DNA of 64,000 bases from the NCBI GenBank assembly GCA_016719785.1, contig JADJYJ010000008.1, positions 310,001 through 374,000 of the forward strand, written 5' to 3'. The DNA comes from Candidatus Amarolinea dominans (GTDB lineage: Bacteria > Chloroflexota > Anaerolineae > SSC4 > Amarolineaceae). The position numbers were made by a program, and so were the translations under genes. Shown here piece by piece: positions 14,169 through 23,244 of this stretch (within the stretch, counting starts at the first letter, position 1; every line of letters begins with the position of its first letter). The notes beneath the pieces were generated by a model. The model was given only the letters and a program-made list of their open reading frames with translations. It was not told the DNA's origin and did not search any database.

Positions 14169-17156
14169 CTACTCGTAGGTTAGGCCGAACACTTTGTCGG
14201 TCAGCCAGCGATGGAACGATTCATTATCGCTGAATTGCTTGAAAAGCTCCGTGTCGTCCTTCATCAAGGCAATCATGACGCGAGTCAAGGCCTTGTCGTG
14301 CTCAATACGCGCGTTTTGACGATCAGAGTTCTTCTTTGCGTTCTGGAAGGCTCTATCCGCCAAAACCTGCGCTGGTATTTCTTGTGTGATGAGGCGGTGA
14401 ACACGATCCGTGTTGGTCCAGGGGATATTGCCAAACTGATCGTTAAAACTCCGGATGATGTTGCTCAAGCGGTCGAGTTCCGGTTCGAGACCGCGGCCGC
14501 CGCCGCTGGTAGGCACTGGCTCGATCTCAGCATCCGCGTCGGGCAGGGCGATCTTCATGGCGGCTTGCTTCTCGACCCGGTAGCTGTCCATGTCAATGGC
14601 CTCGAGAATACCCTTCGCTAGATCCTCGTCAACGGGTGCGGGCAGCTTGGGCACAAGGAAATTCAGGAAGATTGACAGCTTTTCCCACTCGGCGACCGTG
14701 TAGGGCAAGATGGAGCCGAGGAACGCATAGGTGCGCGTAAACGCCTTAGCCTTGCCTTTAAAGTCCACCTGCCCATCCTCATCAAGTTGTTCCCGGTAGG
14801 TTGCCACGCAGGAATCAAGGATTGGGTCCAACTTGTCGCGATCAGCCCCACCCAGGTAGCGTTCCACCAACTCATCAACCACTTCCGGCGCGTAGACCTG
14901 GTAACCGTCAAGGTCCGCCTTGAGGTCATGCAGCTTGTTCGGATCGGTCTCCGCGCTGAGGATAGTGGTGCGGTAGTAGTCGGCGAAGGCCGCCTCGATG
15001 GTATCCGTGTCATTCATGAAGTCGAGCACGAAGACATCGTGCTTCTGCGGATGGGCGCGGTTGAGCCGAGACAGCGTCTGTACCGCTTTGATGCCGCTCA
15101 GAGCCTTGTCCACGTACATTGTGTGCAGGAGCGGCTCATCGTAGCCTGTCTGGAACTTGTCGGCACAGATCAGGAAGCGATATGGGTCTTCCCGGATATG
15201 GTCGGCGATCTGGTTGCTGGGGAAGCCATTGAGGGATGCTTCCGTGACCGTGACACCACCGACCTCATGTTCGCCGGAGAAGGCGACGATGGCCTGGTAG
15301 GGGCTTTTGCGTTCCTGCAAATAGCTACGGATGGCATGGAAGTATTGAATCGCATGCCTGATACCGCTCGTGACCACCATGGCCCGCGCCTGTCCGCCAA
15401 TCTTGTTCAGACCGATCACCTGCTCGTGGAAGTGATCTACCATAATCTCAGCCTTGAGCCGGATGGCGTAGTCGTGCGACTCGACGTAGCGGCGCAGCTT
15501 CTTTTGCGCGCGCTTGGTGTCGTACTCTGGGTCACCCTGCACCGTCTTGACCAGTCTGTAATAACTGTTGATCGGCGTGTAGCTCTTGAGCACATCCAGG
15601 ATGAACCCCTCCTGGATGGCCTGCTTCATGGTGTAGCTATGGAAAGGCCGATGCTTGATCTGCCCACCCTCGCTGTACGCCTCGCCGAAGATCTCCAGCG
15701 TCTTGTTCTTAGGCGTGGCCGTGAACGCGAAGTAGCTCGCGTTCGGCAGCATCTTCTTGGTTTCCATGATCCGAATGATCTTATCCTCAATCGTCTCATC
15801 GTCCTCTTCGGTGCCTGCTTCGGAGAGTACCATGGACATTTTGGCTGAAGTGCGGCCGCCCTGGCTGGAGTGAGCCTCGTCAATAATGATCGCGAAGCGC
15901 CGCCCTCGGTGCGCGCTGCCGATATCATCCAGGATGATCGGGAACTTCTGCACCGTGGAGATGATGATCTTTTTCCCTTCGGCGATAAACCTGCGCAGGT
16001 CGCCCGAATGCTCGGCGTGCCCCACGGTCGCACTCACCTGGGCGAACTGTTTGATGGTGTCCCGGATCTGTTGGTCGAGGATGCGCCGGTCGGTGACGAC
16101 GATGATGGAGTCGAAGACCGGCGCCTCGTCCTGGGCGAGTCCGATCAACTGGTGGGCGAGCCAGGCGATGGAGTTGGACTTGCCGCTGCCCGCCGAGTGC
16201 TGGATCAGGTAGCGCCGGCCCGCGCCGTGGCCGCGCACATCGGCCAGGAGCTTGCGCACCACGTCGAGCTGGTGAAAGCGCGGCCAGATCTGTACCGCCT
16301 TCTTTTTGCCGGTCCTCTCATCCTTGGGTTTGATCACCTGGGCGTAGTTCTCGAGGATGTCGGTCAGACCGTCGCGCGTGAGGATGCGCTTCCACAAGTA
16401 GTCGGTCTTGAGGCCGTTGGGGTTGGGCGGATTGCCGGCACCGTCGTTCCAACCCAGATTGAAGGGCAGAAACCACGAGGCTTTGCCCTGCAGATGCGTG
16501 CAGAAGCGCACCTCGTGCTCGTCTACCGCGAAGTGTACCACGCAGCGGCCGAACTCGAAGAGCTTTTCGCGCGGGTTGCGGTCGCGCTTGTACTGCTGGA
16601 TGGCGTCCTCGACCGTCTGCTTCGTGAGGTTGTTCTTCAGCTCGAAGGTGGCGACCGGCAGGCCGTTGATGAAGAGTCCCAGGTCGAGGGCGCGCTGCGT
16701 CTCGTCGCGGCTGTAGCGGAGCTGGCGGGTGACGCTGAAGCGGTTGGCGGCGTGGTGCGCCTGCGCCTTCACGTTACCTGGCGACGGCGTGCCGTAGAAG
16801 AGGTCGAGGTGGTGCGACCCGTGCTCGATGCCATGTCGCAGCACATCAATGGCGCCGCGCTTGCTGATCTCGCCCTGCAAGCGCGCCAGGAACTTGCGCC
16901 GCGTCGGGCCATCCCGACCGAGGTCGAGCGCCTCGGCCGCCGTGGGCTGCGTTTCGCGCAGGAAAGCCGCGAGCTGCGCCAGGTCCACACAGTACTCCCG
17001 GTCGTAGTCGGACGGGTCGCCGCCGATCCAGCCCGCGCCGTAGATGGCCGGCCGCTCGCGCATCCCGCCCGGCGGCGGCGGGTCGCAGGGATGGCCGGTC
17101 AGTACCGTGCAGATGAGGCGTTCGAGGCCGCGTTCGGAAGTGTCGGTCTTGGTCAC
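14169..17156 (-). CDS. hsdR: Type I restriction enzyme, R (endonuclease/translocase) subunit
   Basis: A 995-residue HsdR, which cuts DNA after ATP-driven translocation by the HsdRMS complex. The N-terminal PD-(D/E)xK nuclease is seen as LDLGLFINGLPVATFELKN (Asp158, Glu172-Leu-Lys174). The SF2 helicase motor has motif I AGSGKSNS (322-329), motif II DEAH (426-429), AFTATP for motif III and QTLSRLNRAHP for motif VI. The start is taken as GTG at 17156, preceded by GCGGAGG; the frame is open to an ATG at 17195, but that has no ribosome site. The GTG overlaps the stop of a 35-codon frame that duplicates the HsdR N-terminus. It is the last gene of the caspase-hsdM-hsdS operon. Confidence 0.95.
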   Translation of the reverse strand: MTKTDTSERGLERLICTVLTGHPCDPPPPGGMRERPAIYGAGWIGGDPSDYDREYCVDLAQLAAFLRETQPTAAEALDLGRDGPTRRKFLARLQGEISKRGAIDVLRHGIEHGSHHLDLFYGTPSPGNVKAQAHHAANRFSVTRQLRYSRDETQRALDLGLFINGLPVATFELKNNLTKQTVEDAIQQYKRDRNPREKLFEFGRCVVHFAVDEHEVRFCTHLQGKASWFLPFNLGWNDGAGNPPNPNGLKTDYLWKRILTRDGLTDILENYAQVIKPKDERTGKKKAVQIWPRFHQLDVVRKLLADVRGHGAGRRYLIQHSAGSGKSNSIAWLAHQLIGLAQDEAPVFDSIIVVTDRRILDQQIRDTIKQFAQVSATVGHAEHSGDLRRFIAEGKKIIISTVQKFPIILDDIGSAHRGRRFAIIIDEAHSSQGGRTSAKMSMVLSEAGTEEDDETIEDKIIRIMETKKMLPNASYFAFTATPKNKTLEIFGEAYSEGGQIKHRPFHSYTMKQAIQEGFILDVLKSYTPINSYYRLVKTVQGDPEYDTKRAQKKLRRYVESHDYAIRLKAEIMVDHFHEQVIGLNKIGGQARAMVVTSGIRHAIQYFHAIRSYLQERKSPYQAIVAFSGEHEVGGVTVTEASLNGFPSNQIADHIREDPYRFLICADKFQTGYDEPLLHTMYVDKALSGIKAVQTLSRLNRAHPQKHDVFVLDFMNDTDTIEAAFADYYRTTILSAETDPNKLHDLKADLDGYQVYAPEVVDELVERYLGGADRDKLDPILDSCVATYREQLDEDGQVDFKGKAKAFTRTYAFLGSILPYTVAEWEKLSIFLNFLVPKLPAPVDEDLAKGILEAIDMDSYRVEKQAAMKIALPDADAEIEPVPTSGGGRGLEPELDRLSNIIRSFNDQFGNIPWTNTDRVHRLITQEIPAQVLADRAFQNAKKNSDRQNARIEHDKALTRVMIALMKDDTELFKQFSDNESFHRWLTDKVFGLTYE

Positions 17157-17260
17157 ATGCGCCTCCGCAACCAGTGTGTCGCAAGAATGTCGCAAGTTAC
17201 GGCCGTGACGGCGACCATCAGACTTTCGAGGCCCTTTTCGGCGGTGTCAGTATGACTCAC
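17153..17260 (-). pseudogene. 35-codon remnant of a second HsdR N-terminus
   Basis: A GTG at 17260 with GGGAGGACAAG upstream starts a short frame, SHTDTAEKGLESLMVAVT, that closely parallels the real HsdR start TKTDTSERGLERLICTVLT. It ends at a TGA that overlaps the GTG of hsdR (TGTGA). It looks like a duplicated and truncated hsdR start that has been kept in translational coupling; it might act as a leader peptide. Both the ribosome site and the frame are intact. Confidence 0.5.
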
Positions 17261-17273
17261 CTTGTCCTCCCGG

Positions 17274-18065
17274 CTAGTTGAGCTTCACTTCGACAGAGCG
17301 GATCAGCGTCCACATGAGGGTGTCATTGACCAGCAGGCAGTTGTCCCACGCCGACCCTGGGACGAGCCCACGGGCATATGCCTTGACAGTACGTACCCAC
17401 GCCTCATGGTTCGCAAAAGACTCACCCTGGTCGGCCATTTCGCCCGCGTGCAGGAAACCCAGGTAGACCAGGATCACAGGCACGCCCAATTGGGTCAGCT
17501 TCCACGACCAGGCAAAGCGGTTGGATAGCTGATAATGCGAGTCTCGTGAGAGCGCCCACCCCGGTTCAATCCGGTTCAAGTCGGCGCTCGCCTGCTTGAT
17601 CGCCGCGCCGATCTTCTCATGATTCTTCATGCCATTGGGCGTTGTCGGTTCCGGCTTGCCGCTCGATGACAACTCGCGGTCATGGGCTTTGGCTTCAATC
17701 AGCAGCATGCCCCTTTTGCCGTTGATCTGGCAGGTGCTGGCAATGTCCCAGTTGGGCGTGTTCGCTCTCGGCGCCACTTCAAGCCACCAGTGAGTGACGC
17801 TCTCAAGATGCTCAGGCGATAGGAAACCTTCGTCCTCCCCAAGCGTTGCTTCCCTCGTCGGCTCTCGATCCCAACCCCCATCGCCTGTGGGCTTTGGCAG
17901 TCCCCGCGGCATCCAGGAATCGTCCTCGTCCACATCCACGTTCGCCAACCCCACCAGCGCCGTAAGTCGGCCGGCGACGTCTTGACGGTCGCCTTCCATG
18001 AACATCAGACAGCGCGGATGACTGCCTCGCCTGCGATTCTTTGGCAGCGCCTCCCGCCTGTTCAT
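17274..18065 (-). CDS. Uncharacterised protein of the type I restriction operon (possible PD-(D/E)xK nuclease)
   Basis: A 263-residue soluble protein between hsdS and hsdR. Its ATG overlaps the hsdS stop (ATGA), so it is translationally coupled. The central part reads NWDIASTCQINGKRGMLLIEAKAH: a WD, a short beta hairpin and then LLIEAK, which fits the D...ExK core of a PD-(D/E)xK nuclease fold, although I cannot confirm the fold. A Trp/Tyr-rich C-terminal half follows. No transmembrane segment is seen. A role in restriction, or in regulating HsdR, is suggested only by position. The stop lies 13 nt upstream of the GTG of the short HsdR-like remnant. Confidence 0.75.
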   Translation of the reverse strand: MNRREALPKNRRRGSHPRCLMFMEGDRQDVAGRLTALVGLANVDVDEDDSWMPRGLPKPTGDGGWDREPTREATLGEDEGFLSPEHLESVTHWWLEVAPRANTPNWDIASTCQINGKRGMLLIEAKAHDRELSSSGKPEPTTPNGMKNHEKIGAAIKQASADLNRIEPGWALSRDSHYQLSNRFAWSWKLTQLGVPVILVYLGFLHAGEMADQGESFANHEAWVRTVKAYARGLVPGSAWDNCLLVNDTLMWTLIRSVEVKLN

Positions 18066-19432
18066 GCATCAACCTCCTCGCTTGCGGCGTCCAGGTCACC
18101 TTCCTTGACCTCTGCGCCCTCGCTCAGCACCTCGCCCTCATCCAACGCCTCCAGTCCTTCGCCCTCTTCCGGCAACCCCTGCGCCGCCGCTCGCACGTCG
18201 AGCTTGCCCGTCACCACGTCGGCGATCAGGCGGGTGCGGTATTCGCGGATAAGAGCGATTTCGCGTTGGGCATCATCGATCATCCTGCCGGTCTTGTCGA
18301 ACACATCATCAAGGAATGACGCTATCATCCGCTGTTCATCTGGAGGTGGAAATTGTACAATCTCTGGGTGGACGATGTTTCGATTGATCGTCGGATTTGC
18401 TGATCCGGTATCGAATCGCTTTAGGTCCAAATGGCAGAGCACGTAGTAGACGAATCTCGGGTGATTGCCGTGGAAGGTCCTCACCCATAATGTTGTATCG
18501 TGAGCCCAAAACTCGCCAGCGATAAAATGGACTGTGCCAGCTGACCCTTTGCGCCCAACAACCACGCCCGGTCCTGGAGATGTTGACTGATTGTGGTACG
18601 AAGAAATGCCCCCTGACGACACGACTGGCACGGTGCCGTCGGTTTGCCGCTCCTTGGTAATGTCGAACCCTCTCTGAAGAGTGATGAAGCGTCCGAGCTG
18701 CCGCACTTCCCAATGCTCCGGCACATCCCCCAACCATTCCACCCCCGACGGCTTGAGGCGTACGTCCGGGTTGAGGCCGCGGGTGACCGCCTGTTGGATG
18801 ATGCCCTGTTTCTGCTCGTTGAGCAGCGCTATCAGCTTTTGCTTGGCGCGGATGTAGCGCCGGATGCGGCGGTCCATGTAGTCGAGGTAGCGGATGATGG
18901 CGAGTTGTTCGTCGGGGAGGGGTGGTATCGCAACATGAAACGTTCCTAGCCGTGTTTCAGCGATCGCCGGATATGCCGTACCAACTGAATCTGCGCTTAC
19001 TCGATCTGTGAAGGGATCGCTCTGCACGAGAAAGCTCAAGAAGCGCGGATCAACGCCCTGTACTGGCGTCAAGACTGCAAAGCCGGTGGATGCGATCAAA
19101 TCGTGAGCGTCTTCCGAAACAAAGTAGACTGCCTTGAGATATGTTCGAACTGTTGAAATGATGGTGTCGCCTCGATGCAGCACCCGTCGTGCACGAGACG
19201 GAGCTCCTCCGAACTTCAGCCTTTGCGGTTTTCCTGTCAGGATTCCAGTGCCAACCGTGCCGATATCCAGATAGCGAAACTCGCAATTCGCGTCTGTGTT
19301 CTCGGGAAGAACTTCCACATTGATTCGCACCCACCGCTTTAGCGGCTTGATCACCCAATGCGCGGGAACGTCCCCCAGCCACGGCACGCCGGAGTCTTTG
19401 TAAGCAGGGTAGGGCTTGAGGTCGCAGGTCAT
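18062..19432 (-). CDS. hsdS: Type I restriction enzyme, S (specificity) subunit
   Basis: A 456-residue HsdS with the usual two-fold design. Each half begins with the conserved phrase GVPWLGDVPAHW (about 15-26) or GVEWLGDVPEHW (about 230-241), followed by a target-recognition domain and then a long helical spacer (DEQLAIIRYLDYMDRRI..., DEQRMIASFLDDVFDKT...). The two target-recognition domains differ strongly, so the recognition site should be bipartite and asymmetric. The C-terminal 40 residues are a very acidic tail (EEGEGLEALDEGEVL), longer than usual. The start overlaps the upstream gene by 4 nt and the stop overlaps the downstream one by 4 nt. Confidence 0.95.
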   Translation of the reverse strand: MTCDLKPYPAYKDSGVPWLGDVPAHWVIKPLKRWVRINVEVLPENTDANCEFRYLDIGTVGTGILTGKPQRLKFGGAPSRARRVLHRGDTIISTVRTYLKAVYFVSEDAHDLIASTGFAVLTPVQGVDPRFLSFLVQSDPFTDRVSADSVGTAYPAIAETRLGTFHVAIPPLPDEQLAIIRYLDYMDRRIRRYIRAKQKLIALLNEQKQGIIQQAVTRGLNPDVRLKPSGVEWLGDVPEHWEVRQLGRFITLQRGFDITKERQTDGTVPVVSSGGISSYHNQSTSPGPGVVVGRKGSAGTVHFIAGEFWAHDTTLWVRTFHGNHPRFVYYVLCHLDLKRFDTGSANPTINRNIVHPEIVQFPPPDEQRMIASFLDDVFDKTGRMIDDAQREIALIREYRTRLIADVVTGKLDVRAAAQGLPEEGEGLEALDEGEVLSEGAEVKEGDLDAASEEVDA

Positions 19433-20238
19433 GGGCGACCTCCGGGGTCGGGTGGACTATCGGGTTTCACGGGCGGGGTGGATGGATCTGCCGGGCGGGT
19501 TCCGGTGCAGTCGGGGTAGCCGGAGCAGCCCCAGAACGGTTGGCCGGCGCGGGGCCCTTTGTGCGCGGTGCGAAGTCGCATGGGTTTGCCGCAATTCGGG
19601 CAGACAGGGATCTGCGCAGGGTTGTCTGCCTGTCTTTGTTTGTAATCGGAGCGTGCCTGGTAGAGGCGCTCGGTGAAGCCGCCATGCTCGATGAAGTCCC
19701 GCCCCTGGTTCTCGATCTGGCGCTTGAGCAGGTAGGTGGCCTGGTTGATCAGGCAGATCAGCGTGTTTGCGGCCACCTCGGCGCTGGCCTTGGCGATGCC
19801 GTGGGGGTCGTACGAGTCGGTCGGGGCGGATTGATACCGCCCCCGCACGGCCAAGGCCTCACGCGAGTTCTTGTCCCACAAAGGCAGGCGGCGCTGGCGC
19901 AGGAAATCCTCGTAGTCCAGCAATAGTTCTTCCAGGCTGGCCTTCGCCACGTTGGTCAGCTTAAGCTCCGTCTTTTTCGATGTCGCGGAGGCCATGCTGC
20001 CCTCCGCGATGTTCTGTCGTCCGCTACGCGCGGCCTGAACCATCTGGTCGTGGGTGCGGGAGCGCTTATCAATGAAACTGTCGCAAAAAATGACCGTGCC
20101 ATCGTAGACCAACTCCGCGGTCTGGAAGCTCCGCAGTTTGCGGTACCCGCCGTGGGGGGGAAGCAGACGGTCAGGCTGGTCTGACGTGTCTGGCCCGCCG
20201 GGCCGGTCTGACTTGTCTGACGCATCGAGCGCGCTCAT
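19429..20238 (-). CDS. Four-helix-bundle protein with C-terminal topoisomerase-type zinc finger
   Basis: A 269-residue protein inserted between hsdM and hsdS, overlapping both by 4 nt. The middle (about 35-190) resembles the S23/four-helix-bundle family (DQMVQAARSGRQNIAEGS, KASLEELLLDYEDFLRQRRL). Residues about 215-248 form a C4 zinc finger of the topoisomerase I C-terminal type (CPNCGKPM ... FWGCSGYPDC), which binds single-stranded DNA in topoisomerases. Both termini are Pro/Asp-rich and disordered. Proteins of this build recur beside type I restriction genes, but their role is not established to my knowledge; a structural or DNA-binding accessory of the methyltransferase complex is inference. 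Confidence 0.8.
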   Translation of the reverse strand: MSALDASDKSDRPGGPDTSDQPDRLLPPHGGYRKLRSFQTAELVYDGTVIFCDSFIDKRSRTHDQMVQAARSGRQNIAEGSMASATSKKTELKLTNVAKASLEELLLDYEDFLRQRRLPLWDKNSREALAVRGRYQSAPTDSYDPHGIAKASAEVAANTLICLINQATYLLKRQIENQGRDFIEHGGFTERLYQARSDYKQRQADNPAQIPVCPNCGKPMRLRTAHKGPRAGQPFWGCSGYPDCTGTRPADPSTPPVKPDSPPDPGGRP

Positions 20239-22214
20239 GATTCTTCTCCCAGAATCTCGTCAAGCAACCCTTCAGTCTCTCGCTCCACTGCCAGGATGTC
20301 CGCACGGATTTCTGCCAGCGTGCGCAGCGGCTGCGGCTTATAGAAATAGCGCGTGAAGCTGATCTCGTAGCCGATCTTCACGCTGGCAGGGTCATACCAC
20401 GCGTCCGGCACATGCGGCAGCACTTCGCGGCGCAAAAATGCCTCGATGCCACCCGGCTCCAGGAGGGGCACCTGCTCGGTGTCGCGTAGGTCAGGGTCCG
20501 GTTCGTACTCGACCACGACGGTCTTACCGGCGATGGTGGCCGCGCACAGCCCGCGCAGCGGGTCTGGGTCTACACCCTTCTTGTGGATCTTCTTGATGAC
20601 TGGCGCCGCATCAGCCGTGCGCTCAACGGACTCTTTGAGCGCCTTGATCTCCTTCGGCGTGTAGGCGCGCTGGGGGTCAATCCCTTGCAGCCGCAACGGC
20701 CGTTCCATCGTCACCTTCCAGTAGCCGAACACGGCGTTGGGGAAGATCTTCGAGTGTTCGGTCTCCTCGAAGGCCAGGAAGGTCTCACAGACGCGGCCAA
20801 TGTCCTCGTCCGCCAGCTCGCAGTTCTTCTTGCCCAGGTTCTTGCGCAGTGGCTTGTACCACTGGGTGGCGTCTATGAGCTGCACCTTGCCCTTCCGATG
20901 TGCGGGCTTGCGGTTCGTCAGCACCCAGATGTAGGTGGCGATGCCGGTGTTGTAGAACATGTTCAGCGGCAGCGCGACGATCGCCTCCAGCCAGTCGTTC
21001 TCGATGATCCAACGGCGGATGTTGCTTTCGCCCTGGCCCGCGTCCCCAGTGAACAGCGACGAGCCGTTGTGTACCTCAGCGATGCGGCTGCCCAGCTTCG
21101 TGCTGTGCTTCATCTTGCTCAGCATGTTGACCAGGAACATCAACTGGCCGTCGCTCGACCGGGTGATGAGGGAGTACTCAGCGTCGCCCGCGTGCTCGAT
21201 GATGAAGCGCGGGTCTTTGATGCCATCCTTGCCGCCCATGCGCTCCAGGTCGCTCTTCCAGCTCTTGCCGTAGGGTGGGTTCGAGAGCATGAAGTCGAAC
21301 TCGTGGGCTGGGAAGGCGTCGTTGGCCAGGGTCGAGTGCTCCGGCCCGCCCACCAGGTTGTCCGCCGCCTCGCCCTCGCCCTTCAGCAGCAAGTCCGCCT
21401 TGGCGATGGCGTAGGTCTCGGCGTTGATCTCCTGGCCGTAGAGGTGGATGGACACCTGCTTGCCGCGGGCCTGGGCCAAGTCTTGCAACGTCTCCTCGCC
21501 CACGGTCAACATGCCGAGGGTGCCGCACGTGCCGTCATAGAGAAGATAGGTGCCCGATTCGATCTCGTCGGCGATGGGCAGGAAGACCAGCTTCGTCATG
21601 AGCTTGACGGCGTCGCGCGGGGTCCAGTGCTCACCCGCCTCCTCGTTGTTCTCCTCATTGAAGCGGCGGATGAGTTCTTCGAAGACCGTTCCCATCCCGT
21701 GGTTGTCCAGGCCAGGCTGCTTCAGCGACCCGTCACGGTTGAGGACGGGGTTGGGACTCAGGTTAATGTCCGGCGAGAGGAGTTTTTCGATCAGCGTGCC
21801 GAGGGCATCGGCTTTGGAGAGCCGCGGGATTTGATTGCGAAACTCGAAATTCTCCAAAATATCCTGCACGTTCGGCGAAAAGCCATCGAGATAGGCCTCG
21901 AAGTCGGCCTTGAGCTGCTGCTGGCTGGTACGCGCCTTGAGGTCACGCATCGTGAACTTGGAAGTGTTGTAGAAGGCTTGGCCGGCGGCCTGCCGCAGGG
22001 TTTGATCCTGGTGAACGATGCGTGCGCTGTCGAGCGTGACCTTCATGTCGAGCACCGCCTGCTTGCTTGGCTCAAGTACGGCATCGAGTCGGCGTAGGAC
22101 GATCATCGGCAGGATGACATCGCGATACTTGCCGCGTACGTAGAGGTCGCGCAGCACATCGTCGGCAATACCCCAAACGAAATTAGCTATCCAGGCGAGC
22201 TGGTTTTGGTCCAT
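20235..22214 (-). CDS. hsdM: Type I restriction enzyme, M (methyltransferase) subunit
   Basis: A 659-residue N6-adenine methyltransferase subunit. The N-terminal HsdM helical domain (ILPMIVLRRLDAVLEP) is followed by the SAM site: motif I region LLYDGTCGTLGML (about 224-236) is a slightly altered form of the usual DPxCGSGG, and the catalytic motif IV is SNPPYGKSW (311-319). GEHWTPRDAVKLM precedes it, as is typical. The C-terminal part is long (a RAYTPKEIKAL helical region and IGYEISFTRYFYKP), as in the larger HsdM subgroup. It lies 48 bp after the caspase-like gene and overlaps the next gene by 4 nt. Confidence 0.95.
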   Translation of the reverse strand: MDQNQLAWIANFVWGIADDVLRDLYVRGKYRDVILPMIVLRRLDAVLEPSKQAVLDMKVTLDSARIVHQDQTLRQAAGQAFYNTSKFTMRDLKARTSQQQLKADFEAYLDGFSPNVQDILENFEFRNQIPRLSKADALGTLIEKLLSPDINLSPNPVLNRDGSLKQPGLDNHGMGTVFEELIRRFNEENNEEAGEHWTPRDAVKLMTKLVFLPIADEIESGTYLLYDGTCGTLGMLTVGEETLQDLAQARGKQVSIHLYGQEINAETYAIAKADLLLKGEGEAADNLVGGPEHSTLANDAFPAHEFDFMLSNPPYGKSWKSDLERMGGKDGIKDPRFIIEHAGDAEYSLITRSSDGQLMFLVNMLSKMKHSTKLGSRIAEVHNGSSLFTGDAGQGESNIRRWIIENDWLEAIVALPLNMFYNTGIATYIWVLTNRKPAHRKGKVQLIDATQWYKPLRKNLGKKNCELADEDIGRVCETFLAFEETEHSKIFPNAVFGYWKVTMERPLRLQGIDPQRAYTPKEIKALKESVERTADAAPVIKKIHKKGVDPDPLRGLCAATIAGKTVVVEYEPDPDLRDTEQVPLLEPGGIEAFLRREVLPHVPDAWYDPASVKIGYEISFTRYFYKPQPLRTLAEIRADILAVERETEGLLDEILGEES

Positions 22215-22262
22215 CGGTGCGACCTCTGCGGTGCAAAATACGGTTACGTCTGAGACTACTGA

Positions 22263-23096
22263 TCACGCCGCCGGTGCGAAGACTTGCCGATCGAACGACG
22301 CGGGCTGGCATTCCAACTGAGGCTGCTGCGCATAGCCTTGCCCGCCATTGCCGATACGTTCGGCCAACTGACGGTAGGTGAGATGGCCGCCTGTCGCCTG
22401 CAGCGCCTCGGCCAGGTACCAGGTGAAGGCGCCGTGATAATCGTTGGCGATGTAGGCGTCGGCCGAGGTTTGATTGTCGCGGCAGGCCGCCAGCAGCACG
22501 TTGTTCTCCTGAGTCTTGACCACCTTGAAGCGGTTCTTGCGCCGCCAGCCGAGCAGGTTTCTCAGGGCTTCAAGGAGTTCGATGGCGCCTCTCACCTCGT
22601 CTGGCGGATCAACGGAGCGCGACATGGGCAGCGTAGCCAGATCCGCATCGGCGGCGGGCGCGGGCCGATTGCCCGTGCCCGAATGGCAACAGTCCATCAT
22701 CACCGTCAGGCTGGCGCCAGGGCTGATGCGATCGAAGGCGGCCTTGAGATCATCGTCGCGCAGGGGGTTGTTCCAGTCATGGTCGTAGGGGATGAGAATC
22801 TCGTCGGAGGCATCCATCTCATCATCGCCGTTGTCGGCCACCTGGCTGCCGTGGCCGGAGTAGTGGAACACCAGGACGTCGCCGGCCTGGCTCCCCGTGG
22901 TCAGCCAATCCAGGCCCGCCAGGATGCCTGCTTTGGTCGCCTGGCTGTCGGTCAGCGTCTGGATGTTGTCGCCGCTGAAACCGTAGTGCGTTTCGAGCAG
23001 CCCTTTGACCTGGACCACGTCATTGACGCAGCCTTTCAGCCAGCTAATATCACCGCTGTATTCGTTCAGTCCGATCAGCAATGCCTTCTTCGTCAT
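22263..23096 (-). CDS. Caspase-family (metacaspase, peptidase C14) cysteine protease
   Basis: A 277-residue stand-alone caspase-like domain. The N-terminus MTKKALLIGLNEY is the first strand of the caspase hemoglobinase fold. The catalytic His is in VFHYSGHGSQV (His82) and the catalytic Cys in MMDCCHSGTG (Cys137). The acid patch DDEMDASDEILIPYDHDW between them is typical of type I metacaspases that cleave after Arg or Lys. No death or transmembrane domain is attached. AAGGGATAG precedes the ATG. It is the first gene of the type I restriction operon, only 48 bp before hsdM on the same strand. In bacterial immunity, caspase-like proteases serve as cell-death effectors; that role here is inference. 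Confidence 0.9.
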   Translation of the reverse strand: MTKKALLIGLNEYSGDISWLKGCVNDVVQVKGLLETHYGFSGDNIQTLTDSQATKAGILAGLDWLTTGSQAGDVLVFHYSGHGSQVADNGDDEMDASDEILIPYDHDWNNPLRDDDLKAAFDRISPGASLTVMMDCCHSGTGNRPAPAADADLATLPMSRSVDPPDEVRGAIELLEALRNLLGWRRKNRFKVVKTQENNVLLAACRDNQTSADAYIANDYHGAFTWYLAEALQATGGHLTYRQLAERIGNGGQGYAQQPQLECQPASFDRQVFAPAA

Positions 23097-23150
23097 GATC
23101 TATCCCTTCCCATCATTCGTGTTGATCTGTGTTCATCCGTGTACCAGGAA

Positions 23151-23190
23151 CCTCCGTGGACGCGAGGCCGGTCGGCGCAGGCCGACCTGG
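23151..23190. repeat. Dispersed palindromic repeat, copy 1
   Basis: The reverse complement of this segment matches 53049-53089 over about 38 bp, including the hairpin GGTCGGC-CTGC-GCCGACC and GTCCAC. It lies in the 148-bp gap between the caspase gene and the DUF4340 gene. The adjacent 23117-23142 contains 10-bp repeats of the GTTCATCCGT type. Confidence 0.7.
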
Positions 23191-23244
23191 CGGCGGAACG
23201 CCCCTTCGCCCCGAATTCATTCGGCGGCCACGGTTGCAGCGGCC

